Assembly (NCBI GenBank): GCA_900465685.1
Contig: UEGR01000005.1
Location: 62,001-126,000, forward strand
Reading direction: 5' to 3'
Source: Hyphomicrobiales bacterium
GTDB taxonomy: Bacteria > Pseudomonadota > Alphaproteobacteria > Rhizobiales > Rhizobiaceae
Length of the DNA stretch: 64,000 nt
In this document: piece by piece, positions 54,147 through 61,061 of the stretch
Layout of the letters: each line of letters begins with the position of its first letter
Position numbering within the stretch: position 1 is the stretch's first letter
Translations under genes and position numbers: made by a program
Notes under the pieces: generated by a model
Told to the model about the DNA's origin: nothing
Databases searched by the model: none
What the model saw: the letters and a program-made list of their open reading frames with translations, nothing else

Positions 54147-56603
54147 ATGGTAAGGCTTATCGGATATTTCTTCGGAATTGGAACGGTGCTGTTGCTCCTG
54201 GTGGCAGGCGGCGTCGCCCTTTACGTGGGAAGCCTTTCCAAGGATTTGCCCGATTACGAAGTGCTCGCGAAATACGAACCCCCGGTGATGACCCGCGTTC
54301 ACGCGTCGGATGGTAGCCTGATGGCAGAGTTTGCGCGGGAACGCCGCATGTATCTGCCGATCCAGGCCGTGCCGAACCGGGTCAAGGCTGCATTCATCTC
54401 CGCTGAAGACAAGACATTCTACGAGCATCATGGTCTCGATTTTGGCGGTCTGGCACGCGCCGTTCTCACCAATGTCAAGAATATGGGCTCGGGTCGCCGT
54501 CCGATGGGGGCGTCGACCATTACACAGCAGGTGGCGAAGAACTTCCTTCTGTCATCGACCCAGACCTATGACCGCAAGATTCGTGAAGCGATTCTGGCCA
54601 TGCGTATCGAGCAGGCCTACTCGAAGGATCGCATTCTCGAACTTTACCTGAATGAAATTTTCTTCGGCCTTGGCTCTTATGGTATCGCCAGCGCAGCGCT
54701 GACCTATTTCGACAAGTCGGTCGGCGAGCTGAACATCGCTGAAAGCGCATATCTCGCGGCGCTCCCGAAAGGCCCGAACAATTATCATCCCTTCCGTCAG
54801 CCAGCCCGCGCTCTGGAGCGCCGCAACTGGGTGATCGATCGTATGGCCGAAAACGGCTACATCACGACGGCGGAAGCGGAAGACGCCAAGAAGCAACCGC
54901 TCGGCGTCACCTCGCGCAGCGATACAAACTACGTCTTCGCATCGGAATATTTCACCGAGGAAGTGCGTCGCCAGATCATCCAGAAATATGGTGTCGATGC
55001 CCTTTATGAAGGCGGTCTGTCCGTCCGCACAACGCTGAATCCGACCTTGCAGGCCGAAGCGCGCAAATCGCTGCAATCGGCTCTGCTGCGCTATGACGAA
55101 GCGCGCGGCTGGCGCGGTCCGTTGAAAAATGTCGAACTCGGCAATGATTGGGGCACGGCCTTTGGCGACATGCAGTCCTATTCGGATGTTCCGGAATGGC
55201 AGCTTGCAATTGTGCTCAATGTTTCCGCTGCGGGTGCCGATATCGGCCTTCAGCCGCAAGTCGAAGCGACCGGTTCACGCAGCAAGGAACGCAAGCGCGC
55301 CTTTATCTCTGCCGACGACATGAAGTGGGCAATGCGCGTCACCAATATTGGCGGCAAGCGCAGCAGTGCGAAGTCGCCTGAAGGCGTGCTCAACACCGGC
55401 GACATCATCTATGTCGCGAAAGAAGGCAACGGCTATCGGCTGCAGCAGCCGCCGAAGCTTGAAGGCGCGCTCGTCGCCATGGACCCGCATACAGGCCGTG
55501 TTCTGTCGATGGTCGGCGGCTTCTCCTATGCGGAGTCGGAATTCAACCGTGCAACGCAGGCCTATCGCCAGCCCGGTTCTTCGTTCAAGCCGTTCGTCTA
55601 TTCGGCAGCGCTCGACAATGGTTATACGCCGGCATCCGTGGTTCTCGACGGTCCGCTGGAAGTCAATCAGGGCGGTTCGCTCGGCGTCTGGGCTCCGAAA
55701 AACTATTCCGGCAAGTTCGCCGGTCCGTCTACGCTTCGCTACGGTATCGAGCAGTCGCGTAACGTCATGACCGTGCGTCTGGCGCAGGATATGGGCATGA
55801 AGCTTGTCGCTGAATATGCTGAACGTTTCGGCGTTTACGACAAGATGCTGCCGGTTCTCTCCATGTCGCTCGGTGCTGGTGAAACCACCGTGCTGCGCAT
55901 GGTGACAGCCTATTCGGTTATCGCCAATGGCGGCCAGAGCATCACCCCGTCGATGATCGACCGCATTCAGGATCGCTACGGCAAGACCGTGTTCAAGCAC
56001 GATGGTCGCCAGTGCGAAGGCTGCAATGCGCAGGATTGGGCCAATCAGGAAGAACCAACCCTGATCGACAATCGCGATCAGGTGCTGGATCCGATGACCG
56101 CCTATCAGATCACGTCGATGATGGAAGGCGTTGTTCAGCGTGGTACGGCGCAGATCCTGAAGAGCCTTGACCGTCCACTGGCTGGCAAGACCGGTACGTC
56201 CAATGACGAAAAGGACGCATGGTTCGTCGGCTTTACGCCTGACCTCGTGGTCGGCGTATTCATGGGCTACGACACGCCGACTTCGCTTGGACGTGGCGGC
56301 ACCGGTGGCGGCCTTGCTGCACCTGTGTTCAAGTCGTTCATGGAACAGGCTCTGGCTGGAACGCCCAAGGTGGACTTCCGCGTGCCGGAAGGCATGACGC
56401 TGATTGCGATCAACCGCAAGACCGGCATGCGCACCAATCAGGGCGATCCGAACCTCATCATGGAAGCCTTCAAGCCGGGCACTGGACCGTCTGACAGCTA
56501 TTCGGTCATCGGTATGGATTCGTTCCGCGAAGGCGCGCCTGTCGCACCGCAATCGCCGCAGGCCACGCGCGCGATCAGCTCTGGTTCGGGCGGACTTTAC
56601 TGA
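54147..56603 (+). CDS. Penicillin-binding protein 1A (bifunctional)
   Basis: This class A enzyme polymerises glycan strands and cross-links peptides. The 818-residue protein has a cytoplasmic start and one membrane helix (GIGTVLLLLVAGGVALYVGSL). The glycosyltransferase domain has the catalytic glutamate in FISAEDKTFYEHHGLDF and GASTITQQVAKNF. An OB-like insert follows, then the transpeptidase domain with PGSSFKPFVYSAAL (serine in SSFK), SRN and the KTGTSNDEKDAW box. It lies downstream of the amidase gene after 221 bases, consistent with an ami-pbp1 cluster. Confidence 0.96.
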   Translation: MVRLIGYFFGIGTVLLLLVAGGVALYVGSLSKDLPDYEVLAKYEPPVMTRVHASDGSLMAEFARERRMYLPIQAVPNRVKAAFISAEDKTFYEHHGLDFGGLARAVLTNVKNMGSGRRPMGASTITQQVAKNFLLSSTQTYDRKIREAILAMRIEQAYSKDRILELYLNEIFFGLGSYGIASAALTYFDKSVGELNIAESAYLAALPKGPNNYHPFRQPARALERRNWVIDRMAENGYITTAEAEDAKKQPLGVTSRSDTNYVFASEYFTEEVRRQIIQKYGVDALYEGGLSVRTTLNPTLQAEARKSLQSALLRYDEARGWRGPLKNVELGNDWGTAFGDMQSYSDVPEWQLAIVLNVSAAGADIGLQPQVEATGSRSKERKRAFISADDMKWAMRVTNIGGKRSSAKSPEGVLNTGDIIYVAKEGNGYRLQQPPKLEGALVAMDPHTGRVLSMVGGFSYAESEFNRATQAYRQPGSSFKPFVYSAALDNGYTPASVVLDGPLEVNQGGSLGVWAPKNYSGKFAGPSTLRYGIEQSRNVMTVRLAQDMGMKLVAEYAERFGVYDKMLPVLSMSLGAGETTVLRMVTAYSVIANGGQSITPSMIDRIQDRYGKTVFKHDGRQCEGCNAQDWANQEEPTLIDNRDQVLDPMTAYQITSMMEGVVQRGTAQILKSLDRPLAGKTGTSNDEKDAWFVGFTPDLVVGVFMGYDTPTSLGRGGTGGGLAAPVFKSFMEQALAGTPKVDFRVPEGMTLIAINRKTGMRTNQGDPNLIMEAFKPGTGPSDSYSVIGMDSFREGAPVAPQSPQATRAISSGSGGLY

Positions 56604-56759
56604 TTGGAATAAAGGGCTTTTCCCTTTACACAGCGGGGCGTCGTCACTATGGTCCGCGGCGCTTGGACAGACTGTCCGATGCTGGAAATGACGAGCCGGG
56701 CTTTGCGTTCGGCTTGGTTTTCCCACCGAAATACGAATTACTGAAGGAACGATTTGCCC

Positions 56760-57888
56760 ATGCGCGCGGAAATCGAGACGCTGGTTGACGAAATCAAGCA
56801 GGCCATAAGCCTGCTGAGGAGGCATCTTTGACTGGGATCAGGCGATAAAACGTCTCGGCTATCTCAACCAGAGAGCCGAAGATCCCACACTTTGGAATGA
56901 TGCCCAGGAAGCCCAGAAGCTGATGCGTGAGCGCCAGCAGCTGGAAGACAGCATTAACGGCATCAATCAGCTTACCCAGACATTGAACGACAGCATCGAA
57001 CTCATCGCCATGGGCGAAGAGGAAGGCGACAAGTCGATCATAGAGGACGCGGAAAAAACTATCCGCGAACTCAAGGTCGAGATTGATCGTCGCCAGATCG
57101 ACATGCTTCTGTCAGGCGAAGCCGATGCGAACGACACCTATGTCGAAGTGCATGCCGGCGCCGGCGGTACGGAAAGCCAAGACTGGGCGTCGATGCTGCT
57201 GCGCATGTATACGCGCTGGGCGGAACGCAACGGCCGCAAGGTCGAGGTGATGGAAGTGCACGAAGGCGAAGAAGCGGGTATCAAATCCGCGACCATTCTC
57301 GTCAAGGGGCACAATTCATACGGCATGATGAAAACCGAATCAGGCGTTCATCGTCTGGTCCGCATTTCGCCTTATGACTCCAACGCCCGTCGTCATACGT
57401 CCTTCGCCAGCATCTGGGTTTACCCGGTGATCGATGACAATATCGATGTGCAGGTGACGGAAGCAGATGTTCGCATCGATACCTATCGTGCATCGGGTGC
57501 GGGCGGACAGCACGTCAACACGACCGACTCCGCTGTGCGTATCACGCATATCGCGACCGGTATTGTGGTGCAGTGTCAGGCGGAACGTTCGCAGCACAAG
57601 AACCGTGAAAAAGCATGGTCCATGTTGCGCGCGCGTTTGTATGAGGAAGAGCTGAAGAAGCGCGAAGAAGCGACCGACGCAGCCAATGCCACCAAGACCG
57701 ATATCGGCTGGGGGCACCAGATTCGTTCTTACGTTCTGCAGCCATACCAGTTGGTGAAGGATCTGCGCACCGGCGTGGAAAGCACCAATCCGCAGGAAGT
57801 GCTGGACGGCGCGGTAACGCCTTTCATGGAAGCAGCGCTTGCCCATCGTATTCAGGGCGGTGGCGAAATGATCGACGATATCGACTGA
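56760..57888 (+). CDS. prfB: Peptide chain release factor 2 with programmed +1 frameshift
   Basis: RF2 ends translation at UAA and UGA. The zero frame runs from the ATG at 56760 to CTT at 56826-56828, then an in-frame TGA (56829-56831). Reading shifts +1 at CTT-T, to GAC at 56830, and continues to the stop at 57888, giving 375 residues. AGGAGG (56817-56822) lies three bases before CTT, the internal Shine-Dalgarno that drives the slip. The GGQ loop is RASGAGGQHVN. The stop-codon tripeptide, SPF in Escherichia coli RF2, reads SPY here (RISPYDSNARRHTSF). A plain ORF search finds only the part after the shift. Confidence 0.96.
56817..56832 (+). promoter_or_regulatory. prfB +1 frameshift site
   Basis: AGGAGG-CAT-CTT-TGA-C matches the known arrangement AGGGGG-TAT-CTT-TGA-C of Escherichia coli: a ribosome-binding-like hexamer, three bases, slippery CTT, and TGA followed by C, a context where RF2 acts slowly. 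Low RF2 allows the shift, so the gene autoregulates. Confidence 0.95.
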
Positions 57889-57910
57889 TATCGCTTCAAA
57901 ATCTCCGAAT

Positions 57911-57940
57911 AAAAAACCCGGCCTCAATGCCGGGTTTTTT
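57911..57940. terminator. Bidirectional terminator between prfB and the M23 gene
   Basis: AAAAAACCCGGC (57911-57922) and GCCGGGTTTTTT (57929-57940) pair perfectly over 12 bp with a six-base loop. It suits both convergent genes. Confidence 0.95.
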
Positions 57941-57950
57941 ATACCTGTTA

Positions 57951-59294
57951 TTAGAGAAGCGGCTCTATCTGCTTGCCAGCCTTGAGAAAATTGACCGGGT
58001 TGACCGGGCGACCATTCTCGCGAACCTCATAGTGAAGGTGACTACCGGTCGATCGCCCGGTGCTGCCCGCCTGTCCGACGACCGCGCCACGCGCAATTTT
58101 CTGGCCATCGTGGACGAGAACCTGCGAGAGATGCGCAAAGCGCGTGGCAAAGCCATTGCCGTGGTCGATCTCGACCATATTGCCATAGCCACCGAAACGT
58201 CCGGCTTTTGTGATTGTTCCTGCTGCCGTGGCTCTCACCGTCTGGCCATAGGCCGCGCGAAAATCGATGCCCGAATGAAAGGCTGTACTTCCGAAAAACG
58301 GATCGCTGCGATATCCGAAAAGGCTTGTCACCGGCATGCCGGGGGCAGGGTTTGCCAGCGGCATTGCCTTGATCTGCTTGCGAACGCTGTCGAGCCGCTC
58401 GAGCGCACTATCAAGATTACGAATCTGCATGTCGAAATCGTTGATGACTGTGCCCGGCGCTGAAATCGGGATCAGCGGACCACCCATGGCGGAATGCGCA
58501 CTGTCCGACGTTTCGATGCGTAAGCCTGCGGAATTCAGCGTATCGACGATGGTGTCGGCTTTTTCAGAAGCCGCATCGGCCAGATTGCGCACCTTGCCGT
58601 TCTGCTCGCTTTCAATGCGATGCAGGGTCTGATTAATGGTAGCGAGTAGCTTGTCGGAGGTTTCGATCGTGGATTCACCCGACATGCCGCCAGCAAGACG
58701 CAAGCCCAGCGGACCCGCATCAGCGCGACGTTCCGGCTTGATGTCTTTGGGCACTGGCCCGGTTATGATCGGATCGATGCCGGGAAAATCCCGTCCGCCA
58801 ATCGCTTCGTCCGGGACAAGCTGGCTGTGTTCTTCGGCAAAGGGGGCTGCCTGTGTCGGCATATCCGGCATTGGCTGCAGCTTCGAGGCCCGTTCCAGCA
58901 AAGGTGCAAGCTTGCCGTCGCGCGCGCTCAGCGTCTGCTGGCGCTGCATCAACTCGGCGAGCTTGTTTTCCATGACTTGCTGATCGAGCATCTGACGGCT
59001 TGTGATGCGGTCCACTTCCGTGCGCAGCAAGGAGATGCGGTCTTCATAAAGCTGCTGATTGCGGGCCTGCCGGGCAATACCCGAACTGATCAGATCATCG
59101 CGCAGCACAAGATAGGCAGTTGAGCCGAGATAGGCGGCTGAAAGCGCCAGAAAAGCAGCGCCGCCTGCGATGGCCATCCATGGGCGAAAGGTAAAATGGC
59201 TGATTTTTTCGCCGCGAGCGATAATGACGACAGGCGGCTCCTTGCGTTCGCCGAAGACCGTCTTTCCCGTTGTTTTCGCCCGCTTATTTGTCAT
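57951..59294 (-). CDS. M23 family metallopeptidase with intact catalytic motifs
   Basis: The 447-residue protein has one membrane anchor (MAIAGGAAFLALSAAYLGSTA), then a long coiled-coil-rich part with SLLRTEVDRITSRQM and QQVMENKLAELMQRQQTLSA. The C-terminal M23 domain (from about residue 340) has FHSGIDFRAAYGQ with the zinc histidine and aspartate, FAHLSQVL, and HLHYEVRENG with the HxH site, so it is a complete endopeptidase. This contrasts with the NlpD-like protein at 26 kb. It likely cuts peptide cross-links. The gene ends at the shared terminator. Confidence 0.93.
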   Translation of the reverse strand: MTNKRAKTTGKTVFGERKEPPVVIIARGEKISHFTFRPWMAIAGGAAFLALSAAYLGSTAYLVLRDDLISSGIARQARNQQLYEDRISLLRTEVDRITSRQMLDQQVMENKLAELMQRQQTLSARDGKLAPLLERASKLQPMPDMPTQAAPFAEEHSQLVPDEAIGGRDFPGIDPIITGPVPKDIKPERRADAGPLGLRLAGGMSGESTIETSDKLLATINQTLHRIESEQNGKVRNLADAASEKADTIVDTLNSAGLRIETSDSAHSAMGGPLIPISAPGTVINDFDMQIRNLDSALERLDSVRKQIKAMPLANPAPGMPVTSLFGYRSDPFFGSTAFHSGIDFRAAYGQTVRATAAGTITKAGRFGGYGNMVEIDHGNGFATRFAHLSQVLVHDGQKIARGAVVGQAGSTGRSTGSHLHYEVRENGRPVNPVNFLKAGKQIEPLL

Positions 59295-59483
59295 GGCACC
59301 CGCATGCCCCTCAGTAGAGCAGCCCGGAACCTGAATTCAGCTGGTGAATGAAGGTAAGGACCGCAGAAGTTTGGCGGAACGTTTCAGAAAACGCACCGAT
59401 TCCCTAAGTTTGATTACAACTTATTAGGGTTAACAAAGCTTTGCATTTCTGGCTTGCGCCAGCCATGCGGGCCAGAATTAGCC

Positions 59484-60311
59484 TCAGATCGAGACGGGAG
59501 ACAAAGTGCGATAAAAGGATGGCGTGAGACCAGCTTCGGCACGCGCCAGGTCGTTGAATGGCGGCTTGAGATCGCCTCGAAAATTCGTTCGCACCAGTTC
59601 CTGAAAACGGGCGATAGGGTCGATGCGATTGCGAGCGCAGAAAAAGCGAAACCATTTTGCACCAACCGCAACATGGGTCTTCTCATCATTGTAGATGACA
59701 TCGAGTATCGCCGCCGTCTCGTGGTCGCCGGTTTCGATCATCTTTTCCAGAAGCGAAGGTGTTAGATCAAGGCCGCGTGCTTCCAGTATGAGCGGAACCA
59801 CGGCGAGCCGCGCCTCCAGATCGTTGCGCGTCTGGTGTGCCGACTGCCACAGCCCGTCATGGGCGGGCATGTCACCATAGTCCGCGCCAAGGTCGTTCAG
59901 GCGATTGCGCAGCAGGGTGAAATGGCGGGCCTCGTCATCGGCGACCTTCATCCAGCCATCAAAAAAGCTGCGTGGAATGGGTTTGGCGGCAAAGCGCGCC
60001 ACGATATCCAGCGCCAGATCGATGGCATTCAGCTCAATATGCGCGAGCGCGTGCATGAGCGCGATACGGCCATGTTCTGAATGGAGCGAGCGCTTCTTCA
60101 TCATGCGCGGCGGCACAAGTTCCGGCTTGTCCGGACGTCCCGGGCGATCCGGCAAAGGCGGATCAAGCGGGCTGCGCACTGAAAGTGTGCGCCCAAACCA
60201 GCGTGCAGCTGTCTCGCGGGTGAGGCGCACTTTTTCGTTCAGATCGGCTGAGGCAATGGCACGAATGGCATTGCCGCGCAGCGTTTGTTCTGGGGATTTT
60301 GTCTCACGCAT
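59484..60311 (-). CDS. DUF455 ferritin-like protein
   Basis: The 275-residue protein has a helical core with metal-ligand patterns: ALMHALAHIELNAIDLALDI (E/H pair), FFDGWMKVADDEARHFTLLRN (E...H) and ILDVIYNDEKTHVAVGAKWF. This is the ferritin-like di-iron arrangement of DUF455, often seen near genes for oxidative stress. Its substrate or partner is unknown. It lies 17 bases after bcp on the same strand, so a bcp-DUF455 operon is likely, consistent with a role in peroxide or iron handling. Confidence 0.87.
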   Translation of the reverse strand: MRETKSPEQTLRGNAIRAIASADLNEKVRLTRETAARWFGRTLSVRSPLDPPLPDRPGRPDKPELVPPRMMKKRSLHSEHGRIALMHALAHIELNAIDLALDIVARFAAKPIPRSFFDGWMKVADDEARHFTLLRNRLNDLGADYGDMPAHDGLWQSAHQTRNDLEARLAVVPLILEARGLDLTPSLLEKMIETGDHETAAILDVIYNDEKTHVAVGAKWFRFFCARNRIDPIARFQELVRTNFRGDLKPPFNDLARAEAGLTPSFYRTLSPVSI

Positions 60312-60328
60312 CTGAAACAGATACCGCT

Positions 60329-60805
60329 TTAAAGCGCGCGCGCCGCTTCGAGTACCTCTTCAGCGTGACCGGCAACTTTCACCTTGTTCCAGACACGGGC
60401 GATGCGGCCAGCAGCATCGATCAGAAAGGTCGTGCGCTCGACGCCCATATATTTGCGGCCATACATGCTTTTCTCGACCCATACGCCATAGGCTTCAAGC
60501 GCGGTACGCTCTTCGTCTGCGACGAGGTCGACGGTCAGATCATGCTTTTTGCGAAACTTGGCATGTTTCGTGGCGCTGTCTGGCGACAGGCCGATCACGC
60601 GTGCGCCGATCTTATCGAATTCCGGCTTCAATTGTGAAAAGGCAATCGCTTCCTTGGTGCAGCCGGACGTGTCATCCTTTGGATAAAAATACAGGACAAC
60701 AGGCTTGCCTTTCAGCGATGACAGGGTGAGTTGGCCGCCGCCCGAAAGTCCATCTGACGGCAAGCTGAAATCCGGTGCCGTTTCGCCAACTTGGGGATGA
60801 GCCAT
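60329..60805 (-). CDS. bcp: Bcp-type thioredoxin-dependent peroxiredoxin, single cysteine
   Basis: The 158-residue peroxiredoxin reduces hydrogen peroxide and organic peroxides. The peroxidatic cysteine is C49 in FYPKDDTSGCTKEAIAF. The resolving cysteine that Escherichia coli Bcp has five residues later is isoleucine, and no other cysteine occurs in the chain, so the enzyme must be a 1-Cys type relying on an outside thiol. The start ATG is followed by AHPQVGETAPDFSLPSDG, the family N-terminus. Confidence 0.92.
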   Translation of the reverse strand: MAHPQVGETAPDFSLPSDGLSGGGQLTLSSLKGKPVVLYFYPKDDTSGCTKEAIAFSQLKPEFDKIGARVIGLSPDSATKHAKFRKKHDLTVDLVADEERTALEAYGVWVEKSMYGRKYMGVERTTFLIDAAGRIARVWNKVKVAGHAEEVLEAARAL

Positions 60806-60994
60806 ATCTGTGCCTTTCTTTTATGGATTAGCATGGAAATCACCTGTTACAGTCCGAGCTATCGCATTCGAGTGACGCTTGTGCAACCATGGAAACCACA
60901 TCGTTTCGCAGATTGGCGAAATGTCGGAAAATGGACGCAAGCGTGAACCGTGGACACCGCCTCAGATGGAAAGGGTGAGTAAAATCAATTCCAT

Positions 60995-61030
60995 ACGTTT
61001 GTTTCATGATTCACTTTATGAAACAAACGT
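60995..61030. promoter_or_regulatory. Perfect 13-bp inverted repeat between bcp and the AsmA-like gene
   Basis: ACGTTTGTTTCAT (60995-61007) and ATGAAACAAACGT (61018-61030) are exact inverse complements around a ten-base centre. No T run follows on either strand, so it is not a terminator. It sits in the divergent gap, about 190 bases from the bcp start and 32 bases before the TTG start proposed for the plus-strand gene. It could be an operator for either gene or a leader hairpin. Confidence 0.55.
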
Positions 61031-61061
61031 CGATTGCAGCACTTGATATCCGGCTGGGTTA

